Shown one piece after another: positions 30,677-40,214 of a stretch of 64,000 nt of DNA. Below the pieces are notes generated by a model, which saw nothing but the letters and a program-made list of their open reading frames with translations, did not search any database and was not told the origin of the DNA. Numbering within the stretch: the stretch's first letter is position 1; the number at the start of each line of letters is the position of its first letter. The stretch spans positions 1 to 64,000 of the forward strand of contig JAFRIW010000013.1 of NCBI GenBank assembly GCA_017432565.1, read 5' to 3'. The position numbers were made by a program, and so were the translations under genes. The DNA is from Lachnospiraceae bacterium (lineage in GTDB: Bacteria > Bacillota > Clostridia > Lachnospirales > Lachnospiraceae).

Positions 30677-31537
30677 TTATGATTTCCGGTCAGACCCTGC
30701 TCCGATCAGCCAGGTGTCATCTCCGGCCTGTCTGAACCCGATTCTGCGCAAAAGCCGGATCGAAGCGAGGTTGTCGGACGCCGTCACAGCCCGCACGGCC
30801 GGAAAGCCCAGTTCTTTAAGGCCATACCGGATGAGTGCACTGCAGACCTCTTCGGCGTATCCCTGCCCGCGGAAGTCCGGATGAATCAGATAGCCGAAGG
30901 AAACCGCCTCGTCGCCCGCCTGAAAGGGCTCATAGCCCGCGCGGCCGATCAGTTTTCCCGGCCTGCTGTCATTCTCTTTCAGAAAGACGCCCCACACGCC
31001 GCAGCCGTAGAAGCCGTAGACCTCCCGGATATAGGCTTTCAGGATTTCCCGCTCCTTTTCGCGGTCAGCGCTCATGCCCTCCAGAAAGCGGAGCGCCTGT
31101 TCATCATACAGTTCATAGAGACTGTCCAGATCATCTTCCGTCAGTTCTCTGACCACGCACCGCTCTGTCCGCAGGATGGTCCAGGGCATGCCCCGCAGCC
31201 GCTCACCGATCTTCTGCCAGGAATCCCGGTCGATCTCGTCCGGCTCCTGCAGGACATATTCGGCGCCGGGGAAGGATTCCGCCGGATTTCCGCCGTGCAG
31301 ATAGCCCAGCACCTTCCAGCCGTTCCGGATCCCCTCCGCGCACAGCGGTCCGCTGTCCGTGAACAGCACGGCTTCCGGATCGCACTGCATGGCCCGGAAA
31401 GCCTCCGGACTGCACATTTCGGTGTCGATGCTGCATTCGGCAAGCCACGCCGCGGTCCGCTCTGTCTCCCGGCTGCGCATCTGCGCCGCCTCTTCGGGCA
31501 GTTCATTATCCGGTTTCAGGCAGAAGATGATTTTCAT
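30677..31537 (-). CDS. GNAT N-acetyltransferase with an N-terminal degenerate HAD-like segment
   Basis: 286 residues. Residues ~120-280 form a GNAT domain of the RimJ/RimL type ([22 protein letters not shown]; acetyl-CoA loop in [25 protein letters not shown]). The first ~115 residues have [23 protein letters not shown] and look like the C-terminal half of a HAD phosphatase fold without the catalytic aspartate motif. The fusion's role is unknown. The start codon could be 31546 or 31537; neither has a strong ribosome-binding site. Confidence 0.75.
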   Translation of the reverse strand: MKIIFCLKPDNELPEEAAQMRSRETERTAAWLAECSIDTEMCSPEAFRAMQCDPEAVLFTDSGPLCAEGIRNGWKVLGYLHGGNPAESFPGAEYVLQEPDEIDRDSWQKIGERLRGMPWTILRTERCVVRELTEDDLDSLYELYDEQALRFLEGMSADREKEREILKAYIREVYGFYGCGVWGVFLKENDSRPGKLIGRAGYEPFQAGDEAVSFGYLIHPDFRGQGYAEEVCSALIRYGLKELGFPAVRAVTASDNLASIRLLRRIGFRQAGDDTWLIGAGSDRKS

Positions 31538-31546
31538 ACTGTTCAT

Positions 31547-31718
31547 AATTGTATCACACTTGGCTTTTCCTGCCTGTATTTTGTTGCGGGATACGATAAG
31601 AAAACACCACCCAAACGTAAAACCGTGCGTTTTGCGTTCATATTTTGTTTACAAATTCTTCAATCATACTTCATGTTCCTCTCACGGTTTGGACATGAAT
31701 TGTGATTATACTAAGAGC
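31547..31718. other. Non-coding gap upstream of the GNAT gene
   Basis: AT-rich stretch with no convincing gene on either strand. It should contain the minus-strand promoter of the GNAT-glpK operon; a TACAAT hexamer sits just before the start codon, but no good -35 was found. Its right part holds the -10-like TATACT (31707-31712) of the candidate small RNA. Confidence 0.5.
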
Positions 31719-31840
31719 ATAAGTTAAGACGAGTGCTGTTTTAAGAGCCTGCCTCAGCAGATTAACTTACTAATAACTTTTTCATAATAATGCCGACAGT
31801 CGCAAGACCGTCGGCATCCTCCCTTTTATAAGGGTTTTTT
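31719..31840 (+). ncRNA. Candidate small regulatory RNA with three stem-loops
   Basis: Three hairpins follow one another on the plus strand. The first is TAAGTTAA/TTAACTTA (31720-31727 with 31762-31769) enclosing TGCTG/CAGCA and a 16-base loop. The second is TGCCGAC-A-GTC with a GCAA tetraloop (31791-31816). The third is CCCTT/AAGGG followed by six T residues (31821-31840). A TATACT -10 box (31707-31712) sits seven bases before the predicted 5' end, though the -35 is poor. The single-stranded CCTCCC before the terminator could pair with ribosome-binding sites. There is no reading frame. The alternative is a terminator for the glycosyltransferase, but the T run is on the plus strand. Confidence 0.55.
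31821..31840 (+). terminator. Terminator of the candidate small RNA
   Basis: CCCTT-TTAT-AAGGG followed by TTTTTT on the plus strand. No plus-strand protein gene precedes it, which is why a small RNA is proposed. Confidence 0.65.
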
Positions 31841-31874
31841 CTGATTTTCAAGCCCTTAAAATGTTTTGTCACTG

Positions 31875-32933
31875 TCACTGCAGCCTCTTTCCGCGCAGCA
31901 TCCTGTGCACGCGGCGCACGGTTTTCGGCGCGGCGGTCAGCAGGGTCAGGTAGAGTTTGTTCTTTCCGGTGAGCCAGGGGCTCTGCAGCATTTCCTTAAA
32001 ATGATCCTTCAGATAGCGGCAGACATCCGCGTAGAAGGAATTCTGCGGATTCATATCCTCAATCGGCACATGCAGCAGATAATCCAGGCGCTCATACAGG
32101 CCGAAGCGGACAGCTTCTCTCTGCAGCGCGGGATAAACCGGAACGACCTCGCGCTCCACCGCGTCTGCGTGGCGGATGATATCGATATAAGCGCGGGAGA
32201 AGTGCGATGCGTCCGCGCGGCGCGTCGCACTGCCGCGGCGGTGCACCACCTGATAGCCGGTCTCGGGAATCCGCAGGACGCCCGACGTGTCCGGCAGCAT
32301 CTGCATATGCAGCCAGAAATCCTCACCGAGCTGCCCCTCCGGGAACAGGAGCGGCTCTTTCCCCTCCGGGAAGAAGCAGCTCCGCGGCACCAGCTTGGTG
32401 CAGTAACTCGCATCCCCTGTGTAGAGCAGCAGACTCCGGATAAAGGATTCCGGGTCTTCAAAGCACTCCGCCTCCGGCGTGATCAGATCCGCAGGCAGGA
32501 GATTTCCCTCCTCATCGACCTCCTCGCGCCCGGTCTGCACCAGGAAGGGCAGGGTCAGCTGTCCGGCTTCCGAAGCACCCGCCGGTCTGCATCCGTCAAG
32601 CCTGCGGTCACAGGCCTCCAGCATTTTCTCATACATGTCCGGCCGGATGTGGTCGTCCGAATCGACAAAACCGATCAGTTCTCCCTCTGCCGCCCGGATT
32701 CCGACATTGCGCGCACTTCCCGCGCCGCCGTTCTCCTTGTGAAATACGCGCACGCGCGGGTCCTCCTGCGCGATCGCCCGGCAGAGCTCCCAGGATCCGT
32801 CCTTCGAGCCGTCGTCCACCAGGATCAGCTCCAGGTCGCGCCATGTCTGATTCAGCACGTCCGACACGGTCGCGCGCAGAAAAGCCTCCGCATTGTAAAC
32901 CGGTATGATAATGGAAATTCTCGGCTTTTTCAT
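31875..32933 (-). CDS. Family 2 glycosyltransferase
   Basis: 352 residues. The GT-A domain opens with ISIIIPVYNAEAFLRATVSDVLNQ, DDGSKDGS follows near residue 38, and the DxD-type motif VDSDD occurs near 85. The C-terminal third is variable and determines acceptor choice, so the product (wall polymer, capsule or glycolipid) is not predictable. The ATG at 32933 begins the conserved fold; longer frame upstream overlaps the end of mfd. There are no other envelope-polysaccharide genes nearby. Confidence 0.88.
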   Translation of the reverse strand: MKKPRISIIIPVYNAEAFLRATVSDVLNQTWRDLELILVDDGSKDGSWELCRAIAQEDPRVRVFHKENGGAGSARNVGIRAAEGELIGFVDSDDHIRPDMYEKMLEACDRRLDGCRPAGASEAGQLTLPFLVQTGREEVDEEGNLLPADLITPEAECFEDPESFIRSLLLYTGDASYCTKLVPRSCFFPEGKEPLLFPEGQLGEDFWLHMQMLPDTSGVLRIPETGYQVVHRRGSATRRADASHFSRAYIDIIRHADAVEREVVPVYPALQREAVRFGLYERLDYLLHVPIEDMNPQNSFYADVCRYLKDHFKEMLQSPWLTGKNKLYLTLLTAAPKTVRRVHRMLRGKRLQ

Positions 32934-32955
32934 GATTTTGCCCAATCTGATGCCT

Positions 32956-35900
32956 TTACCTGAGGTATTTATCAACCTTCACCAGAAAGTCCTCGGTCTG
33001 GGAAAGGAGTGTTTCTTCATCGCGCACACTCACGCCGCTGACAGGGTAGCTGTATTCAAAATACGGCAGTCCTTTCGGGAAGAACTGCAGCCGTCCCCTG
33101 CAGACGCGCAGCAGTTCCGGAATCATTTCGACGCGGACGCGGGCGTTCGGCTTCATGCCGAAGCGGATCACGCCGTTTCCGCCGGTGATCTCCGTGATCT
33201 CCAGGCGCATCGCGATCGCCCGGATCAGTGAAATCCGAAGGAGGTTCTGCGCGCTGGCCGGAACCTCGCCGAAGCGGTCCGACAGTTCCTTTTTCATCTC
33301 CTCCACATCGTCCAGTTCGCGGATTTCGGCAATTTTCTTATAGATGTCGAGCTTCTGCCGCTCGTTGACAACATAAGAATCCGGCAGAAACGCATTGACA
33401 TGCAGGTTGACCTTGCAGGACTCCTCCTGCCGGGTGGGCTCGCCTTTGGCCGTCTTCACGGCTTCATTCAGAAGCTTGCAGTACAGATCATAACCGACGG
33501 CCTGCATATGGCCGTGCTGTGCGCGGCCCAGAATGCTGCCGGCGCCGCGGATCTCCAGATCCCGCATGGCGATCCGGAAGCCGCTGCCCAGATCCGTGAA
33601 TTCGCGGATCGCCGAGAGCCGCTTTTCCGCCGTTTCCTTCAGCATCCGGTTTCTCCGGTACATCAGGAACGCGTAGGCGACGCGGTTGGACCGGCCGACG
33701 CGTCCCCGCAGCTGATAAAGCTGGGAGAGTCCCAGGCGGTCCGAGTCGTGAATGATCATGGTATTGACGTTGGATATATCCAGACCGGTCTCGATGATCG
33801 TCGTGGAGACCAGCACGTCGATGCGGGCGCTGATGAAATCATACATGATTTTCTCCAGCTGCGCTTCATCCATCTGCCCGTGAGCGTAGGCGACCCGCGC
33901 CTCCGGCACCAGCTCCGCGATTCCCGCCGCGACCCGGTCAATGTCGCTGACCCGGTTGTAGACATAGTAAATCTGTCCGCCCCGCGAGAGCTCCCGGGTG
34001 ATGGCTTCCCGCACCATCTCGTCGTTATACTCCATGACATAGGTCTGGATCGGCACACGCTCTCCCGGCGCTTCTTCCAGCACACTCATATCCCGGATGC
34101 CCACCAGACTCATGTGGAGCGTGCGCGGAATCGGCGTCGCCGTCAGGGTCAGGACATCCACATTCTCCTTCAGCTTTTTGATCTTCTCCTTATGAGAAAC
34201 GCCGAAGCGCTGTTCCTCGTCCACCACCAGCAGTCCCAGATCCTTGAAATGAACATCTTTGGACAAAATCCGGTGCGTCCCGATGACGATGTCGGCCTTG
34301 CCTTCCTCCAGCGCCCGCAGGGTCTTCTTCTGCTCCGCCGCAGACCGGAAACGCGAGAGCAGTTCGATGTTGACCGGGTAGCTGTGCATGCGCTCCGTGA
34401 AGGTGTTGAAATGCTGCTGCGCGAGGATGGTGGTGGGCACCAGGACGGCCACCTGCTTGCCGTCCTGCACGGCTTTGAATGCCGCCCGGACCGCAATTTC
34501 CGTCTTGCCGTAGCCCACATCTCCGCAGATCAGGCGGTCCATGATGCGGGAGCTCTCCATGTCCCGCTTGGTGTCCTCAATCGCCTGCAGCTGATCCTCC
34601 GTCTCCTCAAAGGGAAACAGTTCCTCAAACTCCCGCTGCCAGACGGTGTCCTTCGCAAAGGCGTGGCCCGATAAGGCCTGGCGCGCCGCATAGAGCTTTA
34701 CCAGGTCCTCCGCCACTTCCGCAACGGCGCCGCGGACCTTCGCCTTGGTCCCGTTCCATTCCTGCGTGCCCAGCTTGTTGATCTTCGGCTTTGCTTCGGT
34801 GTCCGCCGCCGCATATTTCTGCAGTGCGGACAGCTCCGAGGGCAGAATATAGAGGGTGCCGCCGGCGGCATACTCGATCTTCAGGTAATCCTTGGAGGCA
34901 TTCTCTACCGTAATCTGTTCCACGCCCCGGTAAATGCCGATTCCGTAGTCCTCATGAACCACATAGTCGCCGGGCTTTAACTCGGAGAATTCACTGATGG
35001 ATTCTCCTTCATATTTTCTTACCTTTTTCTTCGGTGTCTTCCGGGCTCCGAAGATATCCGAGTCCGCGATCACCGCAAAGTGCAGGTCCGGGTACTCGAA
35101 GCCGTGAGAGATATTCCCGTAGTAGGTCATGATCTCCCCGGGCTCCAGGGTCCGCTCGGGGTTTTCACTGTAAAAGGCGGTCAGACCGTTGTCCGTCAGA
35201 TCCTGTGCGAGGCGCTTGGCGCGGGTTCTCGAGGGTGAGATCAGGATGACACTGTATTTCTTCTTCCGGTATTCCGCAAGATCCTTCTGCAGTGCCTCAA
35301 AGCTCCGGTTGTAAGCCGTCACGCTGCGGGCGTGCAGGTTGATGATCGGTGCGTTTTCAAAATAAGTGTTGTTGCCGATCGCGTCCTGCCCCTCTTCTTC
35401 GCGTCCTCTGAACAGGTCCGCGCCGGTCAGGGAAAGGGTCAGTCCCAGCCGCGGGAAGCGCTCACACTGCGCCTGCGTTTTTTCGGCGGACTGCAGCAGT
35501 TCCATCTGCCCCGGCAGCGCCAGGCCGGCCTCCGCCCTGCCGATCATGCTCTCCCTGAACTCCAGCTCCACAGCCTCGGCGTGCGACCGGATTTTGCCCG
35601 GCTCATCGTAATAAAGCGTCGTGTAGTCCTGCGGGAAAAGCGACAGAAAGCTCTCCGTCATCGGATAAAAGTAATGGATATAGCTCTCGAGTCCGGAATA
35701 GTCTCCGTAGTCGCGGGCCTCCTCAATCTGTTCCTCGATACCGGTCTGCAGGCGGTGTGCCGCCTCCGGGCGGCCCTCCTCACGCAGTTTCTTCACGCAA
35801 CGGTCCGCTTCCTCGCTGATCCGCACCAGGCCGTCCCGCACGCGCTCTGCCGGAAGAATCATCTCCGTCGCGGGATAAATCCGGACAGATTCCAGCATCT

Positions 35901-36558
35901 GCATGGAGCGCTGAGTGAGGGCGTCAAAGCTGCGGATGGACTCCACCTCATCTCCCCACAGCTCGATGCGGTAGGGGTTCTCCTCCGTCAGATCGAAGAC
36001 ATCCAGAATGTCTCCGCGGATCGAGAACTGGCCGGGGGTCTCGGTCTGGATGCATTTTTCGTAGCCCATGGCCACAAGGCTGCGGGAGAAGAATTCCGTC
36101 GTCAGCTCGCCGCCCTTTTCAATCCGCAGAATGTTGTCCTTCAGGACGCGCAGCGGAATCTGCGGTGTCATCAGGGCGGAAAAAGTGGTCACGACCGTCA
36201 GCGGCCGGCCTTCGATCAGGCGCCGCAGGCAGCGCAGCCGCTCGATCTGAATCTCCCGGCTCTTTAAATCCGCCTGATAGAAGATCAGGTCTTTGGCCGG
36301 GAACAGCACTGTGTTGCGGTCATAAAACTGGTACTCATCCCGGATTTTCCGGGCGCGGAGTTCGTCGTGGGTCAGAATCAGCCGCATCCGGGCATGGGAA
36401 GTGAGCCCGCTCTCCTGCGAGAGGGCATAGATCAGGTGCAGCTTCTGGGACTCGGCGCAGCCCTCCGCGAGCAGGGCCGGCGCGCCGGGTGCGTTCATAA
36501 GCTGAACTGCCTTCAGATATTCTTCCGATTGATAAAGTGGTCTGGTCAGTGCTTTCAT
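32956..36558 (-). CDS. mfd: Transcription-repair coupling factor Mfd
   Basis: 1200 residues, full length. The order is a UvrB-like N-terminal region, an RNA polymerase interaction domain (PGDYVVHEDYGIGIYRG), and a RecG-like translocase with Walker A GDVGYGKTEIAVRAA and DEEQ box VVDEEQRFG. The TRG motif region follows, then the C-terminal autoinhibitory domain. It removes RNA polymerase stalled at lesions and recruits UvrA. It follows pth, the conserved pth-mfd order of Firmicutes. Confidence 0.98.
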   Translation of the reverse strand: MKALTRPLYQSEEYLKAVQLMNAPGAPALLAEGCAESQKLHLIYALSQESGLTSHARMRLILTHDELRARKIRDEYQFYDRNTVLFPAKDLIFYQADLKSREIQIERLRCLRRLIEGRPLTVVTTFSALMTPQIPLRVLKDNILRIEKGGELTTEFFSRSLVAMGYEKCIQTETPGQFSIRGDILDVFDLTEENPYRIELWGDEVESIRSFDALTQRSMQMLESVRIYPATEMILPAERVRDGLVRISEEADRCVKKLREEGRPEAAHRLQTGIEEQIEEARDYGDYSGLESYIHYFYPMTESFLSLFPQDYTTLYYDEPGKIRSHAEAVELEFRESMIGRAEAGLALPGQMELLQSAEKTQAQCERFPRLGLTLSLTGADLFRGREEEGQDAIGNNTYFENAPIINLHARSVTAYNRSFEALQKDLAEYRKKKYSVILISPSRTRAKRLAQDLTDNGLTAFYSENPERTLEPGEIMTYYGNISHGFEYPDLHFAVIADSDIFGARKTPKKKVRKYEGESISEFSELKPGDYVVHEDYGIGIYRGVEQITVENASKDYLKIEYAAGGTLYILPSELSALQKYAAADTEAKPKINKLGTQEWNGTKAKVRGAVAEVAEDLVKLYAARQALSGHAFAKDTVWQREFEELFPFEETEDQLQAIEDTKRDMESSRIMDRLICGDVGYGKTEIAVRAAFKAVQDGKQVAVLVPTTILAQQHFNTFTERMHSYPVNIELLSRFRSAAEQKKTLRALEEGKADIVIGTHRILSKDVHFKDLGLLVVDEEQRFGVSHKEKIKKLKENVDVLTLTATPIPRTLHMSLVGIRDMSVLEEAPGERVPIQTYVMEYNDEMVREAITRELSRGGQIYYVYNRVSDIDRVAAGIAELVPEARVAYAHGQMDEAQLEKIMYDFISARIDVLVSTTIIETGLDISNVNTMIIHDSDRLGLSQLYQLRGRVGRSNRVAYAFLMYRRNRMLKETAEKRLSAIREFTDLGSGFRIAMRDLEIRGAGSILGRAQHGHMQAVGYDLYCKLLNEAVKTAKGEPTRQEESCKVNLHVNAFLPDSYVVNERQKLDIYKKIAEIRELDDVEEMKKELSDRFGEVPASAQNLLRISLIRAIAMRLEITEITGGNGVIRFGMKPNARVRVEMIPELLRVCRGRLQFFPKGLPYFEYSYPVSGVSVRDEETLLSQTEDFLVKVDKYLR

Positions 36559-36580
36559 GCGTGCTTTCCGTTACCGTCCG

Positions 36581-37159
36581 TTACCCGTTGAAGCGGTTCT
36601 GTGCCGCGGCAAATCCGTCCGTCAGGATACAGCGGACCGCTTCGGCTGCGCGCTTCTCCGCCTCCGCCATAGTCTGCGCACTTTCTTTGGAAAAATGTCC
36701 CAGAACATGGGCCGCGAGATCACCGTCCGGGTCGGGCTTTCCGCCGACACCGACCCGCACTCTCATAAAGCAGTCAGTGCCGAGATGGGCGATGATGCTT
36801 TTCAGTCCGTTGTGTCCGCCCGCGCTGCCTTTATCGCGCAGGCGCAGCTTTCCCTCGGGCAGGTTGACATCGTCCGAAATCACAATCAGAGAGGTCTCCG
36901 GGTCCGCTTTATAATAGCGGACTGCTTCCCCGACCGCCTCGCCTGACAGGTTCATGTAGGTCAGGGGCTTCATCAGGATCACCTTCCTGCCCTCAAACAG
37001 CCCTTTGGCCTGCATACTTTTGCCGGACAGGACGGGCCGTGTCAGTCCGGACTGCTCCGCCAGTTCATCAATCACCGAGAATCCGACATTATGCCGGGTT
37101 CCCTCATATTGCCGTCCCGGATTTCCCAGGCCTGCTATAATCACAAATTCTGAATCCAT
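36581..37159 (-). CDS. pth: Peptidyl-tRNA hydrolase
   Basis: 192-residue enzyme that frees tRNA from drop-off peptidyl-tRNA. GLGNPGRQYEGTRHNVGF at the N-terminus supplies the catalytic His and Asn, and SGKSMQAKGLF and GGHNGLKSI follow. It lies 22 bases upstream of mfd. Confidence 0.97.
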   Translation of the reverse strand: MDSEFVIIAGLGNPGRQYEGTRHNVGFSVIDELAEQSGLTRPVLSGKSMQAKGLFEGRKVILMKPLTYMNLSGEAVGEAVRYYKADPETSLIVISDDVNLPEGKLRLRDKGSAGGHNGLKSIIAHLGTDCFMRVRVGVGGKPDPDGDLAAHVLGHFSKESAQTMAEAEKRAAEAVRCILTDGFAAAQNRFNG

Positions 37160-37210
37160 TCCTTACCCTGCTGTCACATGCTGCCTGATCTGTTTTCTTA
37201 CTTTTACAAA

Positions 37211-37241
37211 GAGAAGGGAAGCGGCAACGCGCTTCCCTCTC
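37211..37241 (-). terminator. Hairpin between spoVG and pth
   Basis: GGGAAGCG (37216-37223) pairs with CGCTTCCC (37230-37237), and flanking GAGA/TCTC can extend the stem. After it the minus strand has only TTCTCTTTG, a poor T run. It may be a weak terminator or attenuator lowering pth-mfd expression relative to spoVG. Confidence 0.5.
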
Positions 37242-37281
37242 TAAGTAGCATTATTGGAAATATTCTGCTCGTCTGTTCTGT

Positions 37282-37536
37282 CTATTCGGTCGCGTTATAA
37301 CATTCAAGGATCATATTTTCCAATGTTGCTCTAGCTTCGGAATTAATGGGATGGGCTATATCTCTGTACTCGCCGTCTGCTGATTTCTTACTGGGCATTG
37401 CCACAAAGAGCCCTTTTTCGCCTTCAATTACTTTAATGTCGTGTACAACGAAGTCGTTGGCGAGAGTAATTGAAACAACTGCTTTCAGCTTGCCCTCCTT
37501 GGCGATTTTCCGTACTCTGACATCTGTAATTTCCAT
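37282..37536 (-). CDS. spoVG: SpoVG family regulator
   Basis: 84 residues, starting [16 protein letters not shown], with [17 protein letters not shown] and the conserved [11 protein letters not shown]. SpoVG proteins are small DNA/RNA-binding regulators, first known from sporulation and cell-division control in Bacillus and from virulence in Staphylococcus. ATG 37536 has GGAGACGTTT before it; an in-frame start at 37548 is possible. It follows glgD by 14 bases, an arrangement that ties it to glycogen synthesis genes. Confidence 0.95.
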   Translation of the reverse strand: MEITDVRVRKIAKEGKLKAVVSITLANDFVVHDIKVIEGEKGLFVAMPSKKSADGEYRDIAHPINSEARATLENMILECYNATE

Positions 37537-37550
37537 AAACGTCTCCATTT

Positions 37551-38669
37551 CTACATGGTAAAGCGTTCACCCTTTTCCACAACTATTTTGATTCCGTTTT
37601 CTCCTTTGTAGTATGAATTAGCCTGAATGGTGCCACCACTCTCTACGATGCAGTTCTCGATGTAAGTGTTATCCCCGATGTAAACGTCATTCAAAATAAG
37701 GGAATTTCTTATAACACAGTTGTTGCCGATATAGGCCTTCTGGAAGAGAACAGAATTTTCAACCGTGCCATTCACGATGCATCCGCTTGCCAATAAACTA
37801 TTTTTGACAGTTACACCAACATTATATTTCGCCGGCGGAAGATCTGCGACCTTAGAATGCACTTCCGGATACTGTTTAAAGAAATAATCGCGGGTTTCTT
37901 TTTGCAGAAAATCCATGTTAGTATTGAAATAATCTTCCACTGACGCAATGTTGCTCCAGTAATTCTTCATCCTGTATCCGTAAATCTTCTTGATTCCTCT
38001 GTACCGGATCAGGATATCCTGAACAAAATCGAACCGCCCCTCCTCTCTGCTCTTCTCCAGCAGTTCGATCAGCTGCCTTCTGCGGATGATGTAGATTCCG
38101 CATGAAATTATGTTCGACTGAGCGACGATCGGTTTCTCTTCCATTTCTTCAATCCGGTCGTCTTCATCCATCTTGATCGTGCCGTAGCGCTCAATATTTG
38201 CGTTCTCCGGCATCTCTCTGCAGACCACAGTGATGTCGGCACGCTTGTTAACATGATACTCGAGAACTTCATTATAGTCCAGCTTATATACACAATCGCC
38301 GGACGTAATGACTACATAAGGCTCGTGAGAGTTCTTCAGGAACTCGAGGTTCTGAGCCATGGCATCCGCCGTTCCGCGGTACCAGTTGCTGTCCGCATCT
38401 GCAAACGACGGCGTAAGGAGGAACATTCCGCCCTGCTTGCGACCGAAGTTCCACCACTTCGAGGAGCTCAGGTGATCCGACAGGCTTCTCGCGTTATACT
38501 GTGTCAGGACTGCCACACGCTGAATCTTGGAATGCTCCATGTTGCTCAGCGCAAAATCGATGCTGCGGTAGCTGCCCGCAATCGGCATTGCGCAGACTGC
38601 ACGTTTATGTGAAAGTTCCTTCATCCGGCTGGAGCTTCCTCCGGCTAAAATGATACCAACCGCTCTCAT
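37551..38669 (-). CDS. glgD: Glucose-1-phosphate adenylyltransferase regulatory subunit GlgD
   Basis: 372 residues, nucleotidyltransferase fold plus left-handed beta-helix. The start [20 protein letters not shown] differs from the catalytic GlgC loop ([12 protein letters not shown]), which is the GlgD pattern in Firmicutes. GlgD forms a heterotetramer with GlgC and tunes ADP-glucose synthesis. GGAGGAATG overlaps the end region of glgC, and the stop-start gap is one base. Confidence 0.93.
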   Translation of the reverse strand: MRAVGIILAGGSSSRMKELSHKRAVCAMPIAGSYRSIDFALSNMEHSKIQRVAVLTQYNARSLSDHLSSSKWWNFGRKQGGMFLLTPSFADADSNWYRGTADAMAQNLEFLKNSHEPYVVITSGDCVYKLDYNEVLEYHVNKRADITVVCREMPENANIERYGTIKMDEDDRIEEMEEKPIVAQSNIISCGIYIIRRRQLIELLEKSREEGRFDFVQDILIRYRGIKKIYGYRMKNYWSNIASVEDYFNTNMDFLQKETRDYFFKQYPEVHSKVADLPPAKYNVGVTVKNSLLASGCIVNGTVENSVLFQKAYIGNNCVIRNSLILNDVYIGDNTYIENCIVESGGTIQANSYYKGENGIKIVVEKGERFTM

Positions 38670-38670
38670 C

Positions 38671-39939
38671 TCACATTCCTCCCTTTACCAGTGTTCTGCC
38701 GCTCTGGAGAGTGCCGCCCGGAAAATCAGAAGGCTCCGCTGCGCCGTTGATCATGACGTTCTTTCCAACGTTCACATTGTCCGGAATCGAAGTTCCCTCG
38801 CCCAGGACCACCAGGCCCTCGCGATAGATCGAAGGATCGGTCTCATTCGGTGCTTCGTCCCCGACACCCAGATGTACATTGCTGCCGATGGTGACGTCCT
38901 CTGCCGTGATGACCTTCTGCAGAGAGCTGCCGGCGCCGATGACGGTGTTGTTCATCAGAATGGAATCCCGTACGACGGTTCCCTCGCCGACAATGACGTC
39001 GCAGCCGATGACGGAGTTGTAAACCTGTCCGTAAATCTCGCTGCCCTCACCGATAATGGAGCGCTCCACGTGGCTGTTCTCGCCGAAATACTGCGGCGGG
39101 AGCGATACGCTCTTGGTGTAAATCTTCCAGTATTCTTCGTAGAGGTTGAAGTCCGGAACGATATCGATCAGTTCCATGTTCGCCTCCCAGTAGGAAGTCA
39201 GTGTTCCGACATCCTTCCAGTAGCCGTTGAATTCATAGGCGTAAAGTGCCTCGCCTTTGTCGCGGCAGTACGGGATGACATGCTTGCCGAAGTCCAGACC
39301 GGGCTGGTTCTGGTTCGCAATCAGCGCTTCCTTCAGCGCCGGCCATGAGAAAATGTAAATACCCATGGAAGCCAGATTGCTGCGCGGATGCGCGGGCTTT
39401 TCTTCAAAGTCCGTGATCTTCTTGTTCTCGTCCGTGATCATGATACCGAAGCGCTTCGCTTCCTCCATGGGAACCGGCATGACGGCGATGGTGACATCCG
39501 CACCGTTCTCCTTGTGGAAGTCCAGCATGGTCTCGTAATCCATCTTGTAAATGTGATCACCGGAAAGAATCAGCACGTAATCCGGGTTGAAGCTTTCCAT
39601 GTAATTCATGTTCTGGAAGATCGCGTTGGCCGTACCGGTATACCACTCGGTATGCTCGATCTTCTCATACGGGGGCAGGACCGAGACACCGCCCACATTT
39701 TTATCAAGGTCCCACGGAATACCGATGCCGATATGCGTGTTCAGACGCAGCGGCATATACTGTGTCAGCACACCGACCGTGTCGACGCCCGAATTAATGC
39801 AGTTGCTGAGCGGAAAGTCGATAATACGGTACTTTCCCCCGAACGATACCGCAGGCTTGGCCATGCCGGAGGTGAGAACTCCGAGACGGCTGCCCTGTCC
39901 GCCAGCCAGAAGCATGGCGATCATTTCTTTTTTAATCAT
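38671..39939 (-). CDS. glgC: Glucose-1-phosphate adenylyltransferase
   Basis: 422-residue catalytic subunit that makes ADP-glucose for glycogen. The loop [16 protein letters not shown], sugar-binding [23 protein letters not shown] and [11 protein letters not shown] are all present. ATG 39939 follows GAGGTGGGG. No glgA, glgB or glgP is in the window, so the rest of the pathway is elsewhere. Confidence 0.97.
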   Translation of the reverse strand: MIKKEMIAMLLAGGQGSRLGVLTSGMAKPAVSFGGKYRIIDFPLSNCINSGVDTVGVLTQYMPLRLNTHIGIGIPWDLDKNVGGVSVLPPYEKIEHTEWYTGTANAIFQNMNYMESFNPDYVLILSGDHIYKMDYETMLDFHKENGADVTIAVMPVPMEEAKRFGIMITDENKKITDFEEKPAHPRSNLASMGIYIFSWPALKEALIANQNQPGLDFGKHVIPYCRDKGEALYAYEFNGYWKDVGTLTSYWEANMELIDIVPDFNLYEEYWKIYTKSVSLPPQYFGENSHVERSIIGEGSEIYGQVYNSVIGCDVIVGEGTVVRDSILMNNTVIGAGSSLQKVITAEDVTIGSNVHLGVGDEAPNETDPSIYREGLVVLGEGTSIPDNVNVGKNVMINGAAEPSDFPGGTLQSGRTLVKGGM

Positions 39940-39987
39940 TTTACCCCACCTCAATGCAGTTAGTTTTTGCGTAGACTACGCTACGTC

Positions 39988-40007
39988 ATTATAACACACG
40001 CTACTAT
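39988..40007 (-). promoter_or_regulatory. Extended -10 promoter of glgC-glgD-spoVG
   Basis: Minus strand -10 TATAAT (39988-39993) with extended TGT before it. The -35 region is poor (TTTTAT). The start lies about 42 bases before glgC. Confidence 0.6.
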
Positions 40008-40171
40008 GAAATAAAACCTTTCCGCAGGGTTTTGGCGTTCATTTTATACAATTATCTCGCACTTATTTTTGGTTTTTTGGTTATTATTGGCATGCTCCTG
40101 TGCCGGTCTTCGTGATTATTGATAAAAATAACCCCCTGCGTTCCATCCTGCATCTGCAGGCCTTTTCAAAC

Positions 40172-40181
40172 ATGTTATAAT
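40172..40181 (+). promoter_or_regulatory. Extended -10 promoter of murC
   Basis: Plus-strand TGT-TATAAT (-10 at 40176-40181) with no convincing -35. It is 33 bases before ATG 40215, and AAAGGAG lies in the leader. It is divergent from the glgC promoter. Confidence 0.6.
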
Positions 40182-40214
40182 TAATTCAAACAGGGTGACA
40201 AAGGAGCATATGTC

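Noticed and set aside
33400..34674. 424-codon plus-strand frame opposite mfd
   Set aside because: No recognisable domain; lies wholly inside mfd on the other strand.
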